Of a stretch of 64,000 bases of DNA, positions 22,880 through 34,815 are shown piece by piece (the first letter of the stretch is position 1; each line of letters starts with the position of its first letter). The DNA is from Elmis aenea (taxonomy: Eukaryota; Arthropoda; Insecta; Coleoptera; Elmidae): positions 5,394,001-5,458,000 of the forward strand of contig OX393579.1 of the NCBI GenBank assembly GCA_947652605.1, written 5' to 3'. The translations under genes and the position numbers were made by a program. Below the pieces are notes generated by a model, which made no database searches, was not told where the DNA came from, and was given only the letters and a program-made list of their open reading frames with translations.

Positions 22880-24490
22880 GTATTTTTCTACGACCACTAA
22901 TGTTTATGACTCTTATCGCACAGCCTGCATGCAGAGTAACGCAGGGTTGAGCAGATTTAAATCAACTGATTTAAATCACGATTTAAATCATGATTTAAAT
23001 CAAGTGATTTTAAAAAAAAAAAATCATTGATTTAAATCAAGTGATTTAAAAAAAAAAATATCAATTTAAATCATAGATTATATGAGTACAATATAATATT
23101 TATAATAAAACAAAATTGAATTACTACATATCAGTAATTAAATACACGAAATGGTGAATAAACCATATCAATTTGCTCTTGCAAAGTAATATTCATTGCG
23201 GAAATGCAATAATTCAACAAATAAATGCAAGTTTTTGACGTTAGCGAAGTGAACAGTCAGTTTTTTCAATTTCCACGGCACTCTATTGCTTCAATAACGA
23301 TTTGAAGAAAAATGTCGAATATCTCGAAAAGTATGAGTTTTGGGTATAGGACATACTACACAAAATATAAAGCTCTTTTAAAGACGAATTCGATGACATA
23401 AAAAAATACAGGGGTTTGCATTTGAAAAAATCGAGTTACGAGCTTCTGAAAATCATGGAAGTTGCGACCTATTTATAAACACTCCTGTATGTGTGATTCA
23501 AATTTTTTCATATCGGGGGAACAGAGAAATTTTTTCTGCATGTCCATACCAAATTACAACTCTATACTTCAAAATAACTTTAGGAGAACTTTTTAAATAA
23601 AGACTTAAAACCTTGAATAATTTAGAAAATTATTTTTTTTACAACGCCGTATAAAAACCTGTAGTATTTTATATTGATGCAAAGCTAAAATTAAGGCGGT
23701 CAAAAATATTAAATAAAAAATTGGGTGTTGTATTTGAAATATAAAAGTTGCTATTAGTTCCAGAAAGGTGACTCACCCTGTATATTTGAAAATATTTTTA
23801 TTATGTGTTTAAAAAAAAACTGTATAAAATAGCATTTGAATCAACTTCATATCTCAAGCCGTTTAGCCACAATCGACCGATCCCGCACTAATGACACCCT
23901 GTATATAATTAATTAATCATCACCATTTAGCACTGATTTTTTCAAAATTCTTAATCATTATATTTAATTTTTCATTTTGACAAAAATTCTCCAATGAATT
24001 TAATATATTGGTTATTAAATATATTAGCACAAAACAGAAATAGCATGTGAATATGTCACTAAATTCGATAATATTCAAAAAAATCTGATTTAAATCAAAA
24101 AAGTCTGATTTAAATCAAAAAAATCTGATTTAAATCAAATAAATCGATTTTTTTGATTTTTTTAAAAAAATCATGATTTTTATCCACCCTGAGAGTAAGT
24201 GAGTCCTTACACACGGTAAGCAAAAAGCACAGTTTTTTAAAGAAATTATCAAAGTAGACTAACGTCAAACACTTCCTGCATACCTAGTAAGTGAGATAAC
24301 ACACGGTAAGCAAAACGAATACTTGTACTTATTAAAATGTCAAAGTATGCTTACGTCAAAATTGACAAAACAACGTAATTACATTGTATATTAGCCAAAA
24401 AGCCGTTAAAATCGTAGGTATTAAGTGATCGTAGAAAAAGTGAGCCACTTAACACGAGGTATAAAGCAATTACGCACTCGTGGCAATACA
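22880..24490 (+). repeat. Interspersed repeat, copy interrupted by a hAT element
   Basis: 22880-22940 and 24192-24490 together are the inverted counterpart of 14635-14915 (shared GTCGTAGAAAAA-type ends, AAGCAAAAAGCACAG, GCATGCAG). A local duplication repeats the CACGGTAAGCAAAA block near 24215 and 24303. Confidence 0.7.
22941..24191. mobile_element. hAT element rich in GATTTAAATCA repeats
   Basis: Left end CAGGGTTGAGCAGATTTAAA and right end ATTTTTATCCACCCTG are imperfect terminal inverted repeats of hAT type. Flanks AGAGTAAC (22933-22940) and AGAGTAAG (24192-24199) match in 7 of 8 positions. GATTTAAATCA-like palindromes are stacked at both ends and probably bind the transposase. The 1.25-kb interior holds no transposase; part of it (about 23290-23910) looks like another repeat ending CACCCTGTATA. 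Confidence 0.8.
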
Positions 24491-27337
24491 ATAACTCAAA
24501 AAACATTGTCGTTATAGGTTCTACAGTCGTGGTTAAAACAACAATTATAAATAGAGAAATGGAATCGTAAAGAAATTGAAATCTAGTAAGGCTGTTGAAA
24601 ACATGAAAAAGCATTCAGCGAGATATTTCAGTATAATCTGTAGACGTTAAGGAAATTACAAAAAATTCACTCAAGACAATAAAGTAAGTTTCAGCTCGGT
24701 GCGTGCCTGATTTATAATTCATCTTTGTCTTGAGATTTGTAATAAGCTTAAAACTCATTTGATCTTGCTTCAAAGTAGTTCTATTAGCGAAGTTTTTGTG
24801 GGGTTTATAGAAGTGGAAACTTTATGCCGTTTTATAGTTTATAATCAACAAGGATAAGCAAAGATAGTTGCACATTTAAGAGGCTTAATTTAAAATGTGT
24901 CTGTAATAACTTCTAACTTAAAGTAGTATTCGATTCACAAAACTTTTATACGCTTCCTCTGTTGAATGAAAATACACACCTCAATGAATTTTAAAGTAGT
25001 TCGTTACGTACCATACACATTTACGTTCTGAGAAATATAGTAAAAGGTATTCAGCTGGTAAAACGCTACAAAGATGATAAAAGACAATTTTATTTTATAG
25101 TACATTCGCTTGGAATGACTGCTCAATGGTTTAGTTTCAATGCTGTGTGCTACACAAACTAGCAGATGAGGGCACCAAATAACTAACAATTAAAAAAAAT
25201 ATTTTTATCTCTAAATTTTGTGTTAGCACAGAGTTACACACTATGTAGTTGTGTTTTTAGGTCATAGAGATTTCCTACATTTTCCTCTTACCATTTACTT
25301 CTGATTAACTTTCTCCAATTTGCCCCTGGGGTGCTTCCACTAGGGGTTTTAGGCTCCCTCGAGAGGTAAAACTGCATCAAGAGACACACAAAACTAAGAA
25401 CAAAAAAGTGTGGCTTCCACAAAAATCTAGACAAATTCGACATGCCAACTAGCGAAATTTGTTGTGTAAATTACAAAAAATAACTTTCATCTGTAATTCT
25501 ACATCAAACCAATATACAGGGTGTCCCAGATTACATTTCCAGCATGAGAACCTCGCTTATTAAGGGAGATGCAAGTTTGTTAAAATAAATACAATTTTAT
25601 TATTTATTTCATAACAAAAAATTCTTTAGCAATTTTGTACATTTCATTTTTCGACACTAGTCTAAAAAATGTATCCTTTTCTTTGTAATCCCTTTATACA
25701 CCTAACAATATACATAATAAAAGCTGTCTTCGATAATACTTTAAAACAGTACGTGACCAGTTTTGCTACAGCCAGAGCTTACTAGACAACGCAATAAAGA
25801 GCAATTGAAACAATTGATGGCACTTTATATTAAAGCACAATTTAAACTTGAACTTGAAAACATTGCTGCATCTACCCTTTATATAATTCCCAGAGAAAAG
25901 AAGTAATTTTTTCCCTCTAAACTTTAAATTCGTTTTACCAATTACGCTAGACGCAATCTTATTAAACATTCCATTAAAAAACACGTTAAAAAAATCTTTT
26001 AAAGCGACGTCCCTTCGCTAAAAACTCGTCAAGATCTTCATTAAATACATCGGGCATCTAAATTTAGCACAAGTTTAAGAGAACTTTTATCCATTTTCAA
26101 TGGGAACAGCAAATACTTGAGGAAATTGCTTACAGATTTTGTTAAGAAAAACGTGAAAACAAATTAAAGATTGCGAGAAAACAGGAAGCTGGTCTGAAAG
26201 ACAAAATATTAATTCATTTTAAATGCAAGTAAGACACAAGGATATAGCTGGAGTAGAGCGAAAGTGGGCAAAGACCGGGAGGCCTAGAGAATTGGGGGTT
26301 CTACTTCACTCAGACCCATAAACAGAGCCCCTACTACTTACTTTGGGGCCTATAGAATAACGAAACATGTAATAAAAACATTTTTTTTTAATAAAAAAAT
26401 AATAACAACCGAAGCTTTTTTTAATTTACCTTCGAGACACATATAATTGATAATGATATGCAACAACGGGTTTATGTGGCAACATGGAGCATAAAAAACA
26501 TACAGAAAAATTAATTAAAAATAATTAACAACATAATTTGTAATAGTTATACATTAGGTTGTATAATAATGGACAGACCATTGTACCAGAACACAGATTT
26601 TCTAAAGTACACTTAAAGGCACCAAATAACTTTTGGGACACCTTAAACCTGATTGAAATTTATTTTAATACAATTAAGGGGCCCAAAATGACGTATTGCT
26701 AAGGACCCCAGTAAGCAACGCCACTGGAAAAACACCTCATTAAATTAAATTCTATAAAAAGTCTTTGAGTAAATATACAACTTGCAAAAATCTTTAATAG
26801 GAGTAATAATAAACATTTCGTGCAAATTTATCTCTAAAAACTTTGCTAGATCTTTTCTATAATTAGAATATAGTTTATTTTGTTTGAAACAGACCGTCCT
26901 CAAGCTAAAAAGATAGGCACAACGCTTATACATTTAACACTGAAAGTAACAAGTCTATTAAGGCCAATTAATCAATCCAGAAGTGCTCCCCTGTAGGGTT
27001 AAGTAGTAAAAATTTGATTATATTATTTGATCTTGTAAACAGCTTGTAGTGAAGTGTTCATTTGACTAGAGCATTGTTGATATTCAAGTCTTAATACGAT
27101 TAAATCAAGGTAAAGTCTTTTAAAATTGTTATTTTTGAGAGCCTCTAGGAAGCAGTTTTAATCAAATATCGTCAAGATATACAAAAATGTAAGTTTTATT
27201 CTTTATTTACACTAAAAAAACAATTTTGAGTTGCTAAATTTAATTTTTTTGAGAATTGTTTAAGCATTGATTAGATAAACAAGATCAAATTTTATCTAAA
27301 TTATTACAGAATTACAAAAATAAGTAAATGTTAGACA
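24491..27337. other. No gene; one repeat terminus
   Basis: AT-rich. At 25513-25560 a TACAGGGTGTCCCAGATTAC terminus begins a repeat of the ACAGGGTGT type, with no matching right end found. 26240-26340 and 26640-26730 contain GGGGCC-rich scraps like those bordering other elements here. Confidence 0.4.
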
Positions 27338-28400
27338 ATCAATGACATGCTCAATTGCTTTCTAAATTGTGGCTACCCACAATATGCAGATGATTTGAAA
27401 ATATTCAGAACAATCACAAATATTACAGATGTCTGCTATTACAAGAAAATCTTCACTGATTATTAATATTCTGTCAAACAAACAAACTTGCCTTGAATGT
27501 CAGTAAGTGCTATGGAATTAACTTTAAAGGAAATAAAAGTTTATTTAACATAATTGTACTTTAAATAGTTTGATACTTATGAACACCTCTGTTTCAAAGA
27601 ATCTAGGAATTTTGTAAGATTCTAAACTTCTGTTTAATGAACATGTACAATATTAAAATTTATCACTTAAAATGCTTAGTTTTATTATACGCCGTTTAAA
27701 ATATTTTAATAATGTTAGTGTTATTAGAACACTGTATTATTCATATATTAATACAAGGGCCTACTAGAGGGGGGTCTTGAGGAGCTGCATTCACGGGCCC
27801 AATCTGAAGGGCCCCCAATTTTTTGTTGTTATTTGTTTAATATACATTTTAACGGCAAACTGCAAATGAACAGCACAATATGTTTTTTAAAATCATCATA
27901 AAAAACAGATTTTTTCATTCACGAGGACCCTAAATTTTAATTTCCCTGGGCCCGGGGGCCCTTTTACCTCTAGGAGGCCCTGATTAATACCATTTTAAAT
28001 TTTGCTTCGTCATATAGAACATTATGACACTAACACTAGTAGAATCGAGGAAATCCGAAAGAAATTCATGTCATTTTTGCAAAAAAAAAAAAAAAAATCT
28101 AAAGAAACCATATGAACAATATTGTAAAGATCTAAATACTTAAAATCTCGTAGAACACTTGCTGATACAATATTTCTCCACAAAATTGATAACTACAAAA
28201 TAGATTGTTCATATGTTTTATCGTTAATTAATTTTAACGTACCAAAATTAGGTCTACGACACTATTTTTTCTTTTATTTCACACCCTGTGGCACAAATTC
28301 TTTTTTTAACTCGTCAATCAACAGAATTCTTCACTCATATAAACATTCGAAAAAAAGATCGATGTTTTTTACCCGTCAGTATTTATTTTAACATTACTTT
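27338..28400 (+). pseudogene. LINE reverse transcriptase and C-terminal relic, split by a hAT MITE
   Basis: Starts NDMLNCFLNCGYPQYADDLKIFRTI, with the YADD catalytic box of a non-LTR reverse transcriptase. It continues through degenerate sequence to LYYSYINT, then after the 228-bp insertion ILNFASSY, RIEEIRKKFMSFL, SRRTLADTIFLHKI and YVLSLINFNVPKLGLRHY. That order matches the C-terminal half of an arthropod LINE ORF2. Several frameshifts and an A-run at 28081-28097 break it. The LINE clade is not decided here. Confidence 0.75.
27755..27982. mobile_element. 228-bp hAT-type MITE with exact 8-bp target duplication
   Basis: ATTAATAC occurs at 27747-27754 and 27983-27990, directly flanking AAGGGCCTACTAGAGG at the left and CCTCTAGGAGGCCCTG at the right, which are inverted repeats with two mismatches. 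Removing the element plus one ATTAATAC restores the host LINE frame (YSYINT-ILNFAS). No coding capacity. Confidence 0.88.
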
Positions 28401-29391
28401 AAACAAACCCATTCAGTTTACCATCTTTATAAATAAAACTTGAAATTTTTTAGCAGTAGTTGGTAAGATAATATCAATATCTGTTTCTGTATTGTTCTAA
28501 GTGTATAAAAACGAAAACATTGTCTGGGCTTATCCAGTTATGGTCTGCGTTTGAAATATAAACAAATAAACTGGGCCTTTTTAACTAACTTAATAGATAC
28601 AAAAATTAAATAAAAGGTAGGGAAGCTCATATTAACTGAGGAACACTGTATATTTAATTTAATTTGATTAAAAATTCCCCTAATTATTGTGTTTAATTAG
28701 ATATGTTTAAGCAGCTTCATAGCTTTGCTATGCTTATTTAGTGAAGAGCAAATGTTTATCTATTTTTTAAGTATAGAAATAAGAGATTTTATTTATAGTA
28801 ATAGAAGTGGTAGCTACAGCTTAACACACTCAGGCCAAGTTACTTTTTAAATTTTATATCTATGCAATAAGATATTGTGCAACAAAATTAATATCTTTGT
28901 AGTAAATGAGATAAAGATAATAAATTTAACGTTCTGTTGTTAAATAAAAGAAAAACCACACAATAAAGAATACATTAAAAAACGATTTTAAAAAAAATTC
29001 AAATAAACTTTTTTATTAAAGTGTAAAGAATACACCCTATTAATTATGTTTTAACATTAAAATTGTCTCCCTTAAAGGTATTATTTAGTTCAACGTAATT
29101 AATCTTACTTAAGAACTTTTTCAACTTAAATAAATAAGTGTTTTAATTCATTATTTCAACCCCAATAATCCGCGTCCTTTGTTTAAAACTCACAATTCAT
29201 AAATTATTAACAGCGCTCTCGTCAACACGTTCTCGAGAGCGATATTTCAGCGGCTGTATTTTCAGTAATAATAAAAGACTAAGAAAGCAAAGAGAAAAAA
29301 TATGATAACGAAAATAATTCCGCGACAATTCGTTACGTCCATCGAAGCGTAAAACGAAGAATTTGCGCAAAAATAAAAAGAAATCAGCAAC
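28401..29391. other. AT-rich, no gene; possible proximal promoter of the receptor
   Basis: No TATA box or initiator stands out immediately upstream of the receptor ATG. 29180-29390 is less AT-rich and could be 5' UTR. Nothing else recognised. Confidence 0.35.
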
Positions 29392-29464
29392 ATGATTTGT
29401 CGCATCCAAATTTACACTGCTGAGAATTTGCATGATTTTTATGTGATTCAATTACAACTTGCAG
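29392..29464 (+). promoter_or_regulatory. Possible 5' UTR with overlapping upstream ORF or splice acceptor
   Basis: The sequence just before the receptor ATG can be read in two ways. If transcribed through, it holds an upstream ATG at 29392 in a different frame from the receptor; that frame stays open across the receptor start and through exon 1 to the donor, so it would reduce receptor translation. A shorter 16-codon upstream ORF begins near 29302. Alternatively, ACTTGCAG directly before the ATG is a splice acceptor and none of this is in the mRNA. The sequence does not decide between them. Confidence 0.35.
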
Positions 29465-29546
29465 ATGGTGACGAACGACACGGAGGTGGAGCCAGGGGAC
29501 CCGGAAGATCAAGACGCCGTCACAGTTTTATCCATCCTGCTAGTGG
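29465..29546 (+). CDS. Dop1R1: D1-like dopamine receptor, coding exon 1 (N-terminus)
   Basis: First coding exon of a class A G protein-coupled receptor of the insect D1-like dopamine receptor family (DOP1), which in insects couples dopamine to adenylyl cyclase at the plasma membrane. It encodes residues 1-27 and the first base of codon 28. The short acidic extracellular N-terminus has a possible N-glycosylation site, Asn4-Asp5-Thr6, and runs into the start of TM1. The ATG is the first in frame after a TGA at 29444-29446. The donor is G|GTAAGT at 29547, phase 1. The four exons total 1251 nt (417 codons, 416 aa), close to the roughly 400-residue DOP1 receptors of several insects and shorter than the fly protein with its long N-terminus. 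The bases before the ATG (TTGCAG) also fit a splice acceptor, so this exon may start at the ATG and have a distant 5' UTR exon. Confidence 0.85.
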
Positions 29547-29929
29547 GTAAGTAAAAAAAGACAATACTTTCATCTCTATTAACCCATGACGCGAACCGAA
29601 CGATAGCGAGTTATATGCATTTTGTAGGGTGTATTCGCGTATGTATTTAATATAGTGGGTTTACTGACAAAAGTTGGCTTGTGTCATTACAAATAAACAA
29701 ACGCGAACATCGTTACCATGGAAGCAAACACAAACTTTGAGACTTACAAATCCAAGTTTAAGATCAACATGTCCAATCGTTTTCAAATTTTTTAACCCAT
29801 ATCGGATGAAAATTTTAGTTTTGACGAAGTGGAGTACTGTTCAGTGATGTTAAACAACGTCTATGCAATGCGTAACGCGTACTATTTCGTTTAGAAACCG
29901 ATTAAAAATATTTTTTAAAGCTGTTAAAA

Positions 29930-30025
29930 GTTTTTAACAGCACTCCGGCCCTTTGCTAAAGTATATCGATCCTATAAGGGGGATTCTGATCCCCCTAACC
30001 CCCCCTGCCTACGCCACTGAGGGGC
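29930..30025. repeat. Repeat ending in CCTGCCTACGCCA
   Basis: The block GGGGGATTCTGATCCCCCTA and CCCCCCTGCCTACGCCACTG resembles the insert at 60578-60750, which has GGCGTAGGCAGG at one end and GGTTCTGACCCCCGTAACC, CTGCCTACA at the other. Probably one MITE family; the left border of this copy is unclear. Confidence 0.5.
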
Positions 30026-30129
30026 GATATTCTGTTGGTTGCCTCAGGGCGCGATCTAGTCTGTCGACGGCCCTGCAGAGGAGTTCTAGTAAAATTAATA
30101 CGAACAAGATGGTATATCGTAGCTACCAT

Positions 30130-30960
30130 CATATGTATTCAAACAATTCTTGAGAGGCGAAAAACTGCCCAAGGAATGGAGAACTGCATATATAGTAGTA
30201 TTTATAAGAATAATGGTGACAGAAGAGACTGCTCAAACTACAAAGGAATTAGTGTACCAAATTCGTTGAGCATACTATACCGAAAAGATTCTGAAGAATA
30301 GAATAAAAAACTGCTAGACAGACTCTGTAGAGCAAAATGGATCCACAGCTGATCACCAATGCATAGGCAACATATTTTGTCTAAAACATAGAAAAACGAA
30401 TTGAACGTAACCTAGAAATGCACTTGGTACTAATACTAATTGATCTTCTAAAGGCTTATGGCAGTGTCCCAATAATTAAACTCTGTCAGGTGTTAAAGAA
30501 TAATAATGTTCCACCATTATATATAAACGCAGTACGGAATATGTATAAAGTAATTACCAGTTTTGTAAAAATAGGACGAAAAGGAAGATGCAGGCGATGG
30601 AGATAAACTATTTGAAAAAACGTTGTCGGCTCACTTGGAATGATACGGTAAGAAATACTGAAATTGGAGAAAAAATGGGAATTCATATTGCTATAATAGA
30701 GACCATTAAACCAAAAGATTAAAATGATACGGAAAATTGATGAAACACAATGGTCAAGTAAAATACTGAAGTGACATCCAACCCAATCGCAGAACAAAGG
30801 AAGACCAACACAAGAGCATGAAAAACCGAGGTGAAAGAAGCAATGGAAAGTGGAAAAACCAATAAAAACTGCTTTAAAATCGTCGACCATTTATCAGATT
30901 TTCCTTGGATTTGCTTTGGACTATCATCTATTGCCACAGTTTAAAAAAGTCGTAAAAGGA
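30130..30960 (+). pseudogene. LINE ORF2 relic (reverse transcriptase and C-terminus)
   Basis: Frames on the + strand give LPKEWRTAYI, YKNNGDRRDCSNYKGISVPN, then LVLILIDLLKAYGSVPIIKL (motif A, with the usual Asp of KAYDSVP replaced by Gly). After a gap come MEINYLKKRCRLTWNDTVRN, EIGEKMGIHIAIIET and LMKHNGQVKYWSDI. The segment between motif A and the C-terminus, including the YADD box, is deleted. The same family, on the other strand, is at 60430-61375, which keeps that missing middle. Confidence 0.75.
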
Positions 30961-33306
30961 TGAAGATGTACGTCGAGAAAGAAAGAAACGCAACACACGA
31001 AAAAAAAACTTTCCAAATTAAACAGCCCTTTTAATTAAATTTGAGCAAACTTTTCACATCCAACTATTAAAATGAAAAGTATCGCACGAATATAGGGTGA
31101 AGGAAATAGTGGAATAATAAATATGCGAGTTTCAAATGATACAAGGCAAAGGCAAGTGACATATGAATCCAATAAAAACTTTCTAATAATTTATAACTAG
31201 CGGGAAAATGAAATACGAACCGAAATGGATTCATAAAAAGTGTACACGTAATTTAAAAGTTTGGAATGAAGAGCAAGTCCGGTGTGAAAAGAGACAAGCG
31301 CGCTATTTCATGTTTGGTTAATGAAATTGCAGTGGATATGCATTGAAACTGCAACTGACTACAAGCTCTCCCCTACATTTGCAGGTTTGTTAAAGATTGT
31401 TTTTATTAATTTTCCCCGTGTTTAGCGACGGTTCATTCTTTCGAAACGATCAAACGTTTATCTTGCAGAACGCGTAAAGCCTATCGCCACTGAATGTCAA
31501 TAAGCCCAAACAAATACAAATAAAAAAGAGAAGAATTCCAATATTGCATTCAAGACAAATTGCTAAAATATGAAAGGTCGAAAAAGCTTGACATATGGAA
31601 AAATACGCACGTCAATGATTTATTCATCTGCAATACATATTTTTAAATTTCGGGAGAAATCAGTGTATCTGCTGCCACAAAATTCTACCCCTAAAACTGA
31701 TATATACCTCTATCATATATATTTCAAAATAAATTTAATATATGAAGACACCATGTTTGATAACTGTTGTACAAGCGAACACTTGCTATCAGACAGATAC
31801 TAAAAATTGTTCTCATGTATATTGCACAAATTAATGAATTTGGAACTTGAATCCACCGTTCAGAATAGCAAATATAAATTACCTATCATTTTATTTTAAA
31901 TTTAAGGCCTTGAAATTATCGAAAGCTACATTTTGAATTATAATTTTCCTCCAGGCTTTAACTCAGTTTGTTCAGACTGTCAACAAAACGAAAAATACAT
32001 CAAAGATAAAGAATTAATTAATTAGTTTCACTTTGTTGATTCGACAAACTTTCAGTTAGCAGTGTTTATTATTAATTAAAAAGTACAATTTTAGAATCAA
32101 AATGATTGTTTTATGTTCACACAATACGTGATTTGATCAAAAATACCCGAATTGCTCAGGTCTCTTCATATGTGGTAAGTGAAGGATGAAAATAGTGGAT
32201 AAGGTATTATATTCAGTTCTGAGTTTAAAACCGTTTTGCTTTGGATAAAAATCATTACGCTTGTGAGTGGTCGTGGTTTTTGCACCGCAGCGATTTTTAG
32301 GATTGAAGAACAGCGCATTTGTGCGATTTTTTTTAGACTAGGTGACAAAAAGATACGAACTTTTGAAAATTAGTTTATTGATTCAATAGATGAGTTTGGT
32401 AACGATTTTTAAGTAAGAATTTTAAAAGGGAACCAGCACTTTGTGGCTTTTCTATGCTGGGAAAAACGACCTACCAAAAAATTCCTGAGGGGGGTTACAT
32501 AAACGTCTACTTAAAATTTCCTATAATTTACGAACTGTTAAACTTCATCGCGCGATATTAAGAATAAAATTACCCCGAGCACAATTTTTTCACTAAATCG
32601 CTTTTCATCTCCTCAATCCTTTGGTACAAAAATGTAAATGAGTCATTAAAGCCGCTCTTTGCCTTCCTTTAACACCGAAAGTTCACTTTATTTCAACTTT
32701 ATTGAACTGAAACAAGTTTTCATTTAACAGTTTAGTAGACCGAGTGGTTTAAAATTACAAACTTCGCGGAGTTATAGACTTTTAAACGTTCAACTTATCT
32801 CAGAAGAAAGATGTTATTACTCACGTCCGAATTGGCTCTACGTAACGTACAGTTAAAGCAATAAATTTTTACCGCAATCTATCTGTAATTTACGGGGCTC
32901 GTTTTGAACTTGAAAACTTTTAAATCTCCTGATATCCAATGCTTTACAAACTGACATTTAGGAAGTTTTAATGTTGTACCTAGTTTAGGAAGCAATAAAG
33001 TAGCTTCAAAGGTTTAATTTATTTAAAGAGCCTCCAATTAAATAGATAATGACGATTTTATACCGGGTGCGTCAAAAACGTATGAGTTATTATACAGGAT
33101 GGCCAAGAGCTACAAAGAGGTTTAAGTTAAAAAAAAGACCAATTTGTCTGAGACCTATTCTAAAAAACTTCCATGGCAACTTTGAGTGACTCAGTTAAAA
33201 CAAAACAAAAATTTAAAGGAGTGTTTTTGAGAAGCTTTATCCTATGATGTTAGATTTTTAGCTTCACTAAGATTTTATAAGACCCTAAATTATCTGTTTG
33301 TTCCAG

Positions 33307-33616
33307 GTATCTTCCTATCGTTATTGATATTTTTATCAATAGCTGGTAATCTGCTCGTCTGCGTAGCCATTTACACTGACCGAGGACTTCGTAGGATAGG
33401 CAACTTATTTCTAGCGTCGCTCGCAATAGCCGACCTCTTTGTGGCCTCTTTGGTGATGACTTTTGCCGGCGTCAACGATCTGTTGGGTTACTGGATTTTT
33501 GGAGCTCGATTTTGCGACACTTGGGTTGCTTTTGACGTCATGTGTTCAACAGCCAGTATATTAAACTTATGTGCCATATCCTTAGATAGGTACATACACA
33601 TCAAAGACCCCTTAAG
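33307..33616 (+). CDS. Dop1R1: D1-like dopamine receptor, coding exon 2 (TM1-TM3, DRY)
   Basis: Encodes residues 28 (completed) to 131 (first two bases). Acceptor TTCCAG|GT, donor AAG|GTAAGA at 33617, phase 2. Contains most of TM1 with the conserved GN pair (Asn42), TM2 with LAIAD (Asp70, the sodium-site Asp2.50), the ECL1 tryptophan (Trp90), Cys97 (Cys3.25 of the conserved disulfide), and TM3 with Asp104, the amine-binding Asp3.32. Asp121-Arg122-Tyr123 is the DRY G-protein switch. The stretch [17 protein letters not shown] around Asp104 is a hallmark of D1-type receptors, and [11 protein letters not shown] resembles the DOP1 subclass more than the DAMB/Dop1R2 subclass (recalled from family knowledge). 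The open frame visible on its own begins at an internal TTG; the real frame enters from the splice junction. Confidence 0.93.
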
Positions 33617-33868
33617 GTAAGAATTTTACTGTTAAATTACTATTAGTATTCAATTTTGAACAAGTAACTAATACGTCAGGAAACCAAAAAAAGTTAATGC
33701 GTTTTTTTTTGTAAATACAAATTGCCATGATTATTTTTTAAGTTGTTGTTATCGATAGCCGTTGTTTATAGTGTCATCTACTTTAGCATAAATAACTCTT
33801 TCATTCGATAAATTCAAATTTGGCAATAATTGTTTAATTCACATTTAAACATAATTTAAAATGCAACG

Positions 33869-34066
33869 AATAAAACTTTCATTCGAGGTTGTTTACTCTT
33901 TGAGTACAAACTGGGCACCAAAGCTGGTGAGGCGGCGCGAAAAATATGTACCGCGTTCGGAGATCGTTCTGTAAGTTATCGAACAGCACAGAAGTGGCTC
34001 AAGAGATTGTCTTCGGGAGATTTTCGCTTGACTGACGAAGCACGCTCTGGCAATTTCTTATTTTAA
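33869..34066 (+). pseudogene. Mariner transposase N-terminal relic
   Basis: An open frame ending at TAA 34064-34066 gives LLFEYKLGTKAGEAARKICT, then SVSYRTAQKWLKRLSSGDF and RLTDEARSGNF. This is the paired helix-turn-helix DNA-binding region of a mariner transposase up to the RSG(RP) linker. The catalytic domain and terminal repeats are absent. It is a different lineage from the mariner at 51746-53010 by sequence. Confidence 0.8.
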
Positions 34067-34815
34067 TTACAGTCTTACTGCAATTTTTTTAATATTTCAT
34101 TAAATTGTGGATATGACATCCTTATCTGTTTATCATAATCATGCATTAAGAATTATCAAGCAATTGATAAAATACTTTATTGTATGTTACAATATCAACC
34201 CTAAACATGATAAGAGGAGTTTAAATTAGTACATTCATGGAAAATTTTATATGCATCAAAATTTTGATTATCATGTCGCGTGTGAAAGGACACAATGCCA
34301 GTTTAATTTTTACTCTTCAATCATGGCTAAAAAGCACGATGTTACTTTAATTTTTGAACATAACAAGGGTGTTAATGTCAATTTTCCTTTCACAGCTAAT
34401 TAACAAACGAACAGAGCGGTCGCGAAATTATATTCTGTTTACTTTGTGTAGACAGCTAATTCCCTTATATTACATAATTTGATACGCTGATGAAGGTTAA
34501 CGCTTTGCATAAATTTGCGTGTTTAAATATTAGCTTTCTACTGCAAAAAATACCACTGGTATTTTTTATAAAGTAAACTGTGTAGGTTATCTTGTCCCAC
34601 AGGCAATGATTTAAGTATAAACACAACTTGGGGAAGCTTAAATAATTTTTTTTTAAATGCTTATACAAAATTAGGAATATTTATTGTAATTAGCACGAAT
34701 GTAACATCTGAAATTGATGAACGTTCAGATAACATTATACATTGCGTCCATTTAGCCTATAATAGTTTGATATAAATAAAAAAATCTGGATTTACAGGAC
34801 GTGATAATTTAGCGA

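Larger units (their letters stand above)
29547..33306 (+). other. Intron 1 of the dopamine receptor gene
   Basis: 3,760 bp from GTAAGT to TTCCAG, phase 1. It contains a GTAGGCAGGG-type repeat (29930-30025) and a LINE relic (30130-30960). Near its 3' end, about 33095-33200, is a fragment resembling an arm of the palindromic MITE (ACAGGATGGCC, GAGCTACAAAGAGGTTTAA). The rest, 30961-33090, shows no exon. Confidence 0.85.

Noticed and set aside
32166..32348. Minus-strand frame SLKKIAQMRCSS... considered as a transposase helix-turn-helix
   Set aside because: Only a vague resemblance to transposase sequence and no flanking support.
33324..33620. 98-codon frame taken as a gene starting at TTG
   Set aside because: It is exon 2 of the dopamine receptor; the true frame enters at 33307 from a splice junction and exits at 33616.
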